A DNA stretch of 64,000 nucleotides from Nonomuraea sediminis. Lineage in GTDB: Bacteria; Actinomycetota; Actinomycetes; Streptosporangiales; Streptosporangiaceae. Position 1 is the stretch's first letter. The number at the start of each line of letters is the position of its first letter. Both the position numbers and the translations under genes were made by a program. Below the pieces are notes generated by a model that saw nothing but the letters and a program-made list of their open reading frames with translations, was not told the DNA's origin and did not search any database. Location of the stretch: contig NZ_JAHDTI010000001.1 in the NCBI RefSeq assembly GCF_018531495.1, positions 124,001-188,000 of the forward strand. The letters are read 5' to 3'. Below, piece after piece: positions 51,456 through 60,413 of this stretch.

Positions 51456-53034
51456 CCGGCTCAAGGGTCTCGGGGTGAGCCCGGGGCTGGCGGCGGGTCC
51501 CGCCTACCGGCTGGCGGATCCGCCGCGGCTGCCCGCGCCGCGCCCGGTGACAGAACCCGCCGCCGAGGCGGCCGCCGTGGCCAAGGCCCTGCAGGCGGTG
51601 GCCGCCGACCTCAACCGGCGGGCCGCCGTGGGCGGCCAGGCCGGGGAGATCCTCGAGGCACTGGCAATGATCGCCGAGGATCCGATGCTGCTCGAGGGCG
51701 CCGAGCAGCGCACCGCGCAGGGCCTGGACGCCCCGCACGCGCTGGAGGCCGCCTTCGGCGAGCACCGGGAGGCGCTGGCCGCGCTCGGCGGCTACCTGGC
51801 CGAGCGGGCCGCCGACCTCGACGACCTCAAGCACCGCGCGATCGCCGCCGTGCTCGGCCTGCCCATGCCCGGTCTGCCCGAGCCCGGTCACCCGCACGTG
51901 CTGGTGGCGCGCGACCTGTCCCCCGCCGACACGGCCGCGCTCACCGCGGACGTGGTGGCGCTCGTCACCGAGCGCGGCGGGCCGACGAGTCACACGGCGA
52001 TCCTGGCCCGTGGGCGCGGCCTGCCCGCCGTGGTCGCCTGCCCGGGCGCGGTCTCGCTGACGGACGGCACGCTCGTCTCGGTCGACGGCGCCACCGGCGA
52101 GGTCGTCACCGGCATCACCGCTTCGGAGGTTTCCCGGGTGCGCGAGCGCGCCGGCGCCGAGCGGGCCCGGCTGGCCGCGAGCCACGGTCCGGGCAGGACG
52201 GCCGACGGGCATCCTGTGCGGCTGCTGCTCAACATCGGCTCCGCCGCCGACCTGCGGCCGGGCGCCGAGGGTGTGGGGTTGTTCCGCACCGAGTTCCTCT
52301 TCCTCGACCGCGCCGACCTGCCCACGTTCGACGAGCAGGTCGCCGCCTACGCCGCCGTGCTGGCCGAGGTGCCCGACGCGGTCATCCGCACGCTCGACGC
52401 GGGCACCGACAAGCCGCTGCCCTTCCTCGGCCTGCCCGCCGAGGACAACCCCGCGCTCGGGGTGCGCGGCTTCCGCGTCGATCGCATACGGCCCGCCGTA
52501 CTGGACACCCAGTTGGAGGCGATCGCGGAGGCCGCCCGCGCGACGGGAGCCGAGCCCCGGGTGATGGCCCCCATGATCACCACCCGGGCGGAGGCGGCGG
52601 CGTTCGCCGCGCGGGCGACGGCCCGCGGCATCGGGCACGTCGGCGTGATGATCGAGGTGCCGGCGGCGGCGTTGCAGGCGGGCGAGATCCTGCGCGAGGT
52701 CTCCTTCCTCAGCATCGGCACCAACGACCTCGCGCAGTACACCTTCGCCGCCGACCGCCAGCACCCCGACCTGGCCGACCTGCTCGACCCGTGGCAGCCC
52801 GCGCTGCTGCGCCTGATCGGCGAGTGCGCGCGGGCGGGCCAGGCGGCGGGCAAGCCGGTGGGCGTGTGCGGCGAAGCCGGCGCCGACGCGCGGCTGGCGC
52901 CGGTGCTGGCGGGGCTCGGCGTGACCAGCCTGTCGATGGCGGCCGTCATGGTGCCCGCGGTGCGCGAGGCGCTGGCCGGGCACACGCTGCAACAGTGCCG
53001 CGACCAGGCCGCCTCGCTGGTCCCCGTGGGCTGA
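51448..53034 (+). CDS. ptsI: PTS Enzyme I (phosphoenolpyruvate-protein phosphotransferase)
   Basis: A 528-residue Enzyme I, somewhat shorter than the usual 570. The N-terminal HPr-binding helical domain is present. The phospho-His is in TERGGPTSHTAILAR, and the PEP-binding barrel has GVGLFRTEFLFLDR, SIGTNDLAQYTFAADR and the catalytic Cys in GVCGEAGAD. It starts phosphate flow from PEP. The start at 51448 overlaps ptsH. It closes the operon and is convergent with the Clp ATPase gene. Confidence 0.93.
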   Translation: MGDRLKGLGVSPGLAAGPAYRLADPPRLPAPRPVTEPAAEAAAVAKALQAVAADLNRRAAVGGQAGEILEALAMIAEDPMLLEGAEQRTAQGLDAPHALEAAFGEHREALAALGGYLAERAADLDDLKHRAIAAVLGLPMPGLPEPGHPHVLVARDLSPADTAALTADVVALVTERGGPTSHTAILARGRGLPAVVACPGAVSLTDGTLVSVDGATGEVVTGITASEVSRVRERAGAERARLAASHGPGRTADGHPVRLLLNIGSAADLRPGAEGVGLFRTEFLFLDRADLPTFDEQVAAYAAVLAEVPDAVIRTLDAGTDKPLPFLGLPAEDNPALGVRGFRVDRIRPAVLDTQLEAIAEAARATGAEPRVMAPMITTRAEAAAFAARATARGIGHVGVMIEVPAAALQAGEILREVSFLSIGTNDLAQYTFAADRQHPDLADLLDPWQPALLRLIGECARAGQAAGKPVGVCGEAGADARLAPVLAGLGVTSLSMAAVMVPAVREALAGHTLQQCRDQAASLVPVG

Positions 53035-53037
53035 GGA

Positions 53038-55572
<2,535 letters not shown>

Positions 55573-55676
55573 TGCTCCTCCTCCAGGGTGCCCATTGCCC
55601 GATAACCCGCCCAACAAGCCCCACAAACCGCAAAACCCCTCCAACCAGGCGGGCACGCTGTAGCGAGAGCCCATGG

Positions 55677-55692
55677 CCCGGCGATAGCCGGG
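55677..55692 (-). promoter_or_regulatory. Hairpin in the Clp gene leader
   Basis: CCCGGC-GATA-GCCGGG is a perfect 6-bp stem with a GATA tetraloop, about 105 bp before the Clp start. It could be a leader RNA element or the remnant of an upstream terminator. Confidence 0.3.
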
Positions 55693-55802
55693 TACCAGCT
55701 CTCTCCCGACCCGGTTGGTGACTTCGATGGCTGCCGACGTGGAGCGACCGTGTGCCGTGCGGGAGATCCCGGAGCCGTGTGCCTGAGTTTCGCGTGGTCA
55801 GG

Positions 55803-56213
55803 TCAGGTGCGTTCGAGGTGGCGGCGGAGGTTGGTGAGGTGGACGCGCCAGCCGGCGCGGTGGTCGGATGCGAGGGCGTTCCCGTCGGGCATGAGGTCCC
55901 GACCGGACTCCCGGATACGGACCAGGGTGACGCCGCCCTGGGGGTGGAGCGAGATGTGCACCTCGGTCGGCACGGGCTGGCCCTCGTCGGCCCAGGTGAA
56001 GCGAATCAGACGCACCTCGTCCACCTCCATCACCTGGCCGAGGGTCACCATCGGCTCGCCGTGCTCATCGCTCCAGCGTTCCTCGAGCTTGCCTCCGGGG
56101 ACCAGGTCGAGGTCGATGTAGTCCCACCACTCGGCCCGCTCCCCCGGATCCGCGAGCGCCCGCCACACCACACCCACCGGCACAGCGATGACGACCGACT
56201 CGTCAACCATCAT
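55803..56213 (-). CDS. SRPBCC/AHSA1-like small-ligand-binding protein
   Basis: A START-like protein of about 136 residues. It begins with VIAVPVGVVWRALADPGERAEWW, the classic first strand and helices, has LVPGGKLEERW and VRLIRFTWADEGQP in the middle, and ends with the long C-terminal helix. AHSA1-like proteins bind hydrophobic ligands or act in stress and toxin responses; no ligand is evident. Three ATGs occur at 56222, 56213 and 56210. The last two follow GGGGG and are preferred. It lies downstream of an AraC gene across a G-rich repeat. Confidence 0.8.
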   Translation of the reverse strand: MMVDESVVIAVPVGVVWRALADPGERAEWWDYIDLDLVPGGKLEERWSDEHGEPMVTLGQVMEVDEVRLIRFTWADEGQPVPTEVHISLHPQGGVTLVRIRESGRDLMPDGNALASDHRAGWRVHLTNLRRHLERT

Positions 56214-56258
56214 CGCCCCCATCCTGCTGGGTGGGTGAGCTGACGTTCGGGTCTTGCC

Positions 56259-56331
56259 GGGTGGGTGGGGTTGGGGGTGGGGGTTGAGGGGTGGGTGGGG
56301 TTGGGGTTGGGGGGTGGGTGGGGTCAGGGGG
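56259..56331. repeat. G-rich tandem repeats (quadruplex-prone)
   Basis: The plus strand is almost pure G and T, in repeated GGGTGGGTGGGGTTGGGG-like units with many runs of three or more G. It lies between the SRPBCC and AraC genes and reaches into the last codons of the AraC gene. It could fold into G-quadruplexes. Confidence 0.75.
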
Positions 56332-57598
56332 CATCGGCGGTGCCTCCCGGGGTCAGCAGGCGGCGGAGTGTGGTGGGGGTGTGGCCTACGTGGTGGCGGA
56401 TCGTGCGGGTCAGGTGGGCCTGGTCAGCGAAGCCCAGGTCGGCGGCCAGCACAGCCAGGCTGGGCTCGCCCTCTTCCAGGCGGTCGAGTGCGGCGCCGAC
56501 CCGGACGCGGTTGCGGTAGTGGGTCAGGGAGACGCCGAGCTCCCGGGTGAAGGCGCGGCTCAGCTGGTACGGCGAGACGTCCAGATATTCGGCCAGCGGA
56601 AGCAGCCCTTCGGCGGCCGAATGCCCCGAGGCGATGGCCTCTCTGGCGGCGTCCACGATCGGCTTGCCGGACGAGCACTCAGGCCGGCTCTCCACCGCGG
56701 CGGCCACCAACGAGACGAGCGACTCGGTGAGTGCATACGCGACATCGCCCGTACGGCCGGCCACCAGCACCCGCCGATGCGCCAGATCGACCCGCGCATC
56801 CACGTAGAACGTTGACGGCAACACTCGCCTCCCGGTCGCCGCCAGTTGCCTCGCAGGGCGCGTCGACCGTGCGGCATCCCTTGACAGCGAACCGGTTGCC
56901 CGCGTCGGCGCCGCCGGGTCGAGATCACGCTGGGCACCCGAGGAGGAACGTGGCGAACTAGCGGGATCGACCCGGGCTCCGGTGTCGCGCAGAACACTCG
57001 CGTCAGCGGGTGCGGTGGCAGCGGGATCACGCGGTGGACGTGCGGGATCGCGCCTGATCGCGGCGTCGCGCAGGGAGCCCGTCGGAGTGGGCGAGGCGTT
57101 GGCCGGATGGTGCCGGGAACTGGCGGAGGGTGGCGCCGCGCTCGTTGGGGCGGGTGGGGCGTTCACGGCAGCTGCGGGGGTGCGTCGAGCGGTGGTGGGC
57201 ATGGAAGGGGGGTTTACGGCGGCCGCGGGGGCGCGTCGAGGGGTGGTGGGGGTGGGTGAGGGCAGTGCTGGGGTGGGTGGGGAGCTGAAGGTTGGGATGG
57301 GGAGGGAGGGTAGGAGGGTGTGCCAGAGGGTGGGAGTTAGGGCTATTGAGGTGCAGAGGTCGCCGCCGGTGGGGTGGGCGAAGTGTTCTTCCTCGCCGGG
57401 GATGCCTAGGTAGGCGATGGTGGGGTCCAGGTCGGCGGGGAGGCCGTTGGCCATGCGGCGGAAGCGGCCGCGGCGCACCAGGACCATGCGGTAGGCGGAG
57501 CTCACCTCCGTGGGGGACCACGAGCGGTGGTCGTCGACGCAGGTTACGGCGTCGATGGTGAATCCGGCTCCAGTGCCGAGGCGAACGGCTGAACGCAT
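56324..57598 (-). CDS. AraC-family regulator with long Pro/Ala/Thr-rich repetitive insert
   Basis: A 424-residue regulator, far longer than the usual 270-300. The N-terminus (about 1-95) is a cupin-like sensor fragment (YRMVLVRRGRFRRMANGLP, FAHPTGGDLCTS). Residues about 97-250 are low-complexity Pro/Ala/Thr/Arg sequence with a 17-residue repeat (PTTPRRAPAAAVNPPSM then PTTARRTPAAAVNAPPA). The C-terminus (about 310-420) is an intact AraC DNA-binding domain (EYLDVSPYQLSRAFTRELG, ADLGFADQAHLTRTIRHHVG). The SRPBCC gene downstream is a likely partner. The frame is open throughout, so the insert appears to be translated rather than the result of a frameshift. Confidence 0.75.
   Translation of the reverse strand: MRSAVRLGTGAGFTIDAVTCVDDHRSWSPTEVSSAYRMVLVRRGRFRRMANGLPADLDPTIAYLGIPGEEEHFAHPTGGDLCTSIALTPTLWHTLLPSLPIPTFSSPPTPALPSPTPTTPRRAPAAAVNPPSMPTTARRTPAAAVNAPPAPTSAAPPSASSRHHPANASPTPTGSLRDAAIRRDPARPPRDPAATAPADASVLRDTGARVDPASSPRSSSGAQRDLDPAAPTRATGSLSRDAARSTRPARQLAATGRRVLPSTFYVDARVDLAHRRVLVAGRTGDVAYALTESLVSLVAAAVESRPECSSGKPIVDAAREAIASGHSAAEGLLPLAEYLDVSPYQLSRAFTRELGVSLTHYRNRVRVGAALDRLEEGEPSLAVLAADLGFADQAHLTRTIRHHVGHTPTTLRRLLTPGGTADAP
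57161..57250. repeat. Two-copy 51-bp-period repeat inside the AraC gene
   Basis: A 39-bp unit at 57161-57199 recurs with few changes at 57212-57250, a 51-bp (17-codon) period that keeps frame. It encodes the repeated Pro/Ala-rich linker. Confidence 0.65.
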
Positions 57599-57628
57599 GT
57601 GCGAAAGGGTACGCCTGAGGTGTCATGA

Positions 57629-57649
57629 CCCCGTGGCTGAAGCCAGGGG
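57629..57649 (-). ncRNA. Right-end hairpin, possible 3' end of TnpB guide (omega/reRNA)
   Basis: The hairpin CCCC-G-TGGCT-GA-AGCCA-GGGG lies 35 bp beyond the tnpB stop. In TnpB systems the guide RNA spans the tnpB 3' end and the element's right end, so the guide would read into flanking DNA past this hairpin. This is known for the family; it is not demonstrated here. Confidence 0.35.
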
Positions 57650-57683
57650 CTTGCAGCTCCTCGCCGTATCTGGCGGATACGGG

Positions 57684-58805
57684 TCAGGCCGCGTTCGGCT
57701 GCATGACGGCAGCCCAGCCCGCGACACCGCGCATGGCGATGTTGCGGGCCGCGTTGACGTCGGCGTGCTCAGCAAAGCCGCACGACATGCAGACGAAGGT
57801 TTCCTGGTCAGGCCGGTTGCGCTTGTCCACGTGCCCACACGCCGAACACTCTTGGGAGGTGTACGCCGGATCCACGCGTACCAGGGCGACACCGGCACGG
57901 GCCGCCTTATAGGCGATGAAGCTTCCGAGCTGGTGGAAGCTCCACGAGTGCAGCGTGACCCGCTGGGGCTTGCGCAGCCGTACCCGTTCACGGATCCCAC
58001 TCAGGTCTTCGAGTGCGATACCGCGTCCGGTGCGTGCAGCCTCGGTCACGATGCTTTTCGAGATGCGGTGGTTGATGTCCCGCGCGAACCTCGCCTCAGC
58101 GCGACGGCGCCGCTTCAACAACCGCTTCGCGGACTTGGTCCGCTTGGCCTGCAACTTGCGGCGCAGTTGCCGGTTGCGGTGCCGTACCGCGTTCAGAGCC
58201 TTGCCCGCGTGCTTGACCCCATCGCTGGTGGTGGCGATGTTCGCGATCCCAAGGTCCACGCCGATGAAGGCGTCCGGGTCGGTGACGTCGGTGTCGGGGG
58301 CGTCGCAGGTGGCAATCAGCAGCCACAAGCCGTCACGGTGGACCAGGTCAGACTCGCCCCTGCGGTACGCCGCCAGGAGCCGGGCCTGCTCATCGGAGCA
58401 ACCGAACCGAATGCCCTTCGTGCGTCCGTGGGTGGTCCAGAGGGACACCGTCCGGGCCGGGATCTGCCAGGACAGGCAGCGGTCATCGAACGGCTGAGCA
58501 GCATCACACCGGAACCCGATCGGTCTCATGAGCGCCTCACGCAGCTTGGCCTTCACCTGGGCGCGGACGGTGGTGTAGGCGTCGGCCACCTTCTTGATCA
58601 CGTGCTGGGCGGGCTGCGCCGACAGCCCCATCTCCTTCAGAGCGCTGTAGGTGTGTCTGCGCAGGTCGTAGTTCCGGAACGTGTTGATCTCCCACGCGAT
58701 ACGGGACACCACGTTCGCCGCTTCGTTGCACAGACGCAACGTGTCCGCCAGCGCCGCCTCCTGGGCGGGCGTGGGAAACAGGCGCACCTGCACAACGAAC
58801 TTCAC
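57684..58805 (-). CDS. tnpB: TnpB (OrfB) RNA-guided nuclease of IS200/IS605 type
   Basis: A 373-residue TnpB. The RuvC-like catalytic residues are all visible: Asp in FIGVDLGIANIATT, Glu in IALEDLSGIRERV, and Asp in FAEHADVNAARNIA. The zinc ribbon is CSACGH...CMSCGF. The helix-turn-helix and RNA-binding N-terminal regions are of normal length, so it appears intact. The GTG at 58805 (VKFVVQVRLFPTPAQE) is the family-typical start and sits inside a perfect inverted repeat. TnpB proteins cut DNA guided by an RNA from the element's right end, helping the element persist. Confidence 0.93.
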   Translation of the reverse strand: MKFVVQVRLFPTPAQEAALADTLRLCNEAANVVSRIAWEINTFRNYDLRRHTYSALKEMGLSAQPAQHVIKKVADAYTTVRAQVKAKLREALMRPIGFRCDAAQPFDDRCLSWQIPARTVSLWTTHGRTKGIRFGCSDEQARLLAAYRRGESDLVHRDGLWLLIATCDAPDTDVTDPDAFIGVDLGIANIATTSDGVKHAGKALNAVRHRNRQLRRKLQAKRTKSAKRLLKRRRRAEARFARDINHRISKSIVTEAARTGRGIALEDLSGIRERVRLRKPQRVTLHSWSFHQLGSFIAYKAARAGVALVRVDPAYTSQECSACGHVDKRNRPDQETFVCMSCGFAEHADVNAARNIAMRGVAGWAAVMQPNAA

Positions 58806-58816
58806 GTCGTGAAGTT
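58798..58816. promoter_or_regulatory. Inverted repeat spanning the tnpB start codon
   Basis: AACTTCAC-GTC-GTGAAGTT is a perfect 8-bp inverted repeat with a 3-nt spacer covering the GTG start. It could hide the start in an RNA hairpin or bind a protein. Confidence 0.4.
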
Positions 58817-58900
58817 TACCCAAGATCGAACAGGCGGGCAGCCCAAACGCCATTCCCCCAGGACTGGAGTCCGGGGACTCTTGGCGAAGGAATCCTGACA

Positions 58901-59199
58901 ATCCGCGTGGGCGTCGATGAGGTGGCCCGCTGCCGGTGCGAAGGAGACCATGGTCACGAGGTGGGCGTCCATGCGCGTACGGAGATGCGGATGAGACCGC
59001 GTTGCCGAGCGCGTAGCGACAGAGGGCGGAGGTGGGGCCATCGGGTGCGTTGGGACCGAGCGCGGAGGCCATGCCGACGCGTGTGGGCGGATCAGGTACG
59101 AAGGCCGGGCAAATGTGGCTCGACGCCCTCTTAACGCCATGCATTCACGGTCTCACGGAAAGTAATCTCGTGAGTCCAGAAACCCATAATCTCCTTAGA
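58901..59199. other. Gene-free stretch between tnpB element and DUF6461-like gene
   Basis: No supported gene. The first 230 bp are GC-rich like the chromosome and may be a remnant of a disrupted gene; the last 70 bp are AT-richer. It contains the hairpin at 59152-59174. Confidence 0.4.
59152..59174 (-). terminator. Hairpin downstream of the DUF6461-like gene
   Basis: CTCACG / CGTGAG make a 6-bp stem with an 11-nt loop, 26 bp past the minus-strand stop at 59200. A weak terminator candidate. Confidence 0.35.
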
Positions 59200-60264
59200 T
59201 CAAAGGTTGAGGATATGCTGCTGGACAGTCGGCCATTCCATCCCAAGAGCTTCTTTGGCAAGCTGAAGCGAAGACAATTTGGGGTTGCCCTGTTCGATCT
59301 CCCTAAGCGCAACTCGGATGGCAATCCCAGCCCTCCATCGCAACCTTTTGGACTCAGAGTTCGCAGCGGAAGATTCATATTCATTGGTAGCCTCCAGCCA
59401 ATCTCGACCGAGGCGAAGCGTGCGGTCCATGACCTCTGCGTGGAGCGCTTCCTCGGGAACACGCCCTGAACCGTAAGCGCTACGAGCCTCTGAAATTTCC
59501 GGCCATTCAAAGCCGAATTTCGTGGCAAGTAGGTCAATAATCCAGAAGAGAAGTGCAGACTTCTTGCTGTGCGGCCACACATCCGAAGAATTCGGAATTG
59601 TTGGTTGCGAAGCGGTGGCACCACGGTGTACCGAATCGCTGACCGGAACGTCGACGTAGACGACTTCGTGGGTTGAATTTAGCCACTCTTCGGTTATGCG
59701 GAGTCCTGATCGAGCTTCCAGGATTGCCAGCGCCGCTGCCTTTTGCGCGAGAACGCCAGCAGGACTGTCCTCGGAAAATTGGTGGATGAATTGCAGTTCT
59801 CGACTAAGTGCTTCCGGATTGGTTCCGTCAGCGAGCTCGCGCGAGAAACCTTCAGGGAAAGACGCGACAATATCCCCATCCTCGGCATACGTAATGGCCT
59901 CCCAAGTTTTGCCACCCCACTCGATTCCCAGCGCCGACGCACCGCTGCTCAGAACGCGGCAGTAGTCTCTCAGAGAGGTGGATTCAGAGGATAGGTTGAG
60001 GATCGAGATCGTCCCATCTCCCGCGGATCGATGGACAAAGAATGCCGCTATCGGACAGTGCAGCGTTATTGGAAGTTCGTATCCGTCTTCTTGGCGAACC
60101 TCGGGCGGAGTCCCACCTGCGAGAACTTCGTGGATATCGTCGATCTTAATCGATTGATGAGCGTTTGGCGTGACAGAGATCCACCACATTCGATCGGATA
60201 GCCACTGAACAGAGCTGGAACGCAGCAAGGGCAGATAGTAATCAATTGCAGCAAGATCGTACAT
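59200..60264 (-). CDS. DUF6461-like protein, candidate immunity protein
   Basis: A 354-residue soluble protein. The N-terminal half resembles DUF6461 proteins common in actinobacteria: WWISVTPNAHQSIK near the start, then RDYCRVLSSGASALGIEWGG and the FxYA-type AITYAEDGDIVASFPEG. The C-terminal half is helical (EWLNSTHEVVYVD, ALHAEVMDRTLRLGRDWLEA) and unrecognised. GC content is clearly lower than in the flanking chromosome (a counted 60-base line at 59221 is 50% GC). It lies 149 bp behind, and co-directional with, a nuclease-tipped repeat protein. The position and composition suit an immunity protein. The family call is from memory of motifs, so moderate. Confidence 0.6.
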   Translation of the reverse strand: MYDLAAIDYYLPLLRSSSVQWLSDRMWWISVTPNAHQSIKIDDIHEVLAGGTPPEVRQEDGYELPITLHCPIAAFFVHRSAGDGTISILNLSSESTSLRDYCRVLSSGASALGIEWGGKTWEAITYAEDGDIVASFPEGFSRELADGTNPEALSRELQFIHQFSEDSPAGVLAQKAAALAILEARSGLRITEEWLNSTHEVVYVDVPVSDSVHRGATASQPTIPNSSDVWPHSKKSALLFWIIDLLATKFGFEWPEISEARSAYGSGRVPEEALHAEVMDRTLRLGRDWLEATNEYESSAANSESKRLRWRAGIAIRVALREIEQGNPKLSSLQLAKEALGMEWPTVQQHILNL

Positions 60265-60413
60265 GATGCCTGATACTACTCCTCGATAAGTCGATTGGGA
60301 AGATGGTTCATGTCGAGCCGGCCCGGGAGCGCTAAAACTTCCATTCTGGGCACCCGAGCCAGCTCAACCAGGGTGTGCTTATCGCGTGACGCTAGAGAGC
60401 GTCGCCCGATGCT

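Larger units (their letters stand above)
57621..58900 (-). mobile_element. IS200/IS605-type element carrying only tnpB
   Basis: Two 21-nt hairpins of identical layout flank tnpB. Each has CCCC, a 1-nt bulge, 5 bp, a 2-nt loop, 5 bp and GGGG. They lie at 57629-57649 and 58856-58876 and resemble the subterminal hairpins of IS200/IS605 ends. TGTCA at 57621 and TGACA at 58896-58900 may mark the tips. No tnpA is present, so it would depend on TnpA supplied in trans. Exact ends are inferred. Confidence 0.6.

Noticed and set aside
55573..55802. HspR (HAIR) or HrcA (CIRCE) element upstream of the Clp ATPase
   Set aside because: Neither CTTGAGT-N7-ACTCAAG nor the CIRCE repeat is present in the leader.
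58802..59140. Minus-strand frame of 112 codons between tnpB and the DUF6461-like gene
   Set aside because: Start and composition are not gene-like and it overlaps the putative end of the element.
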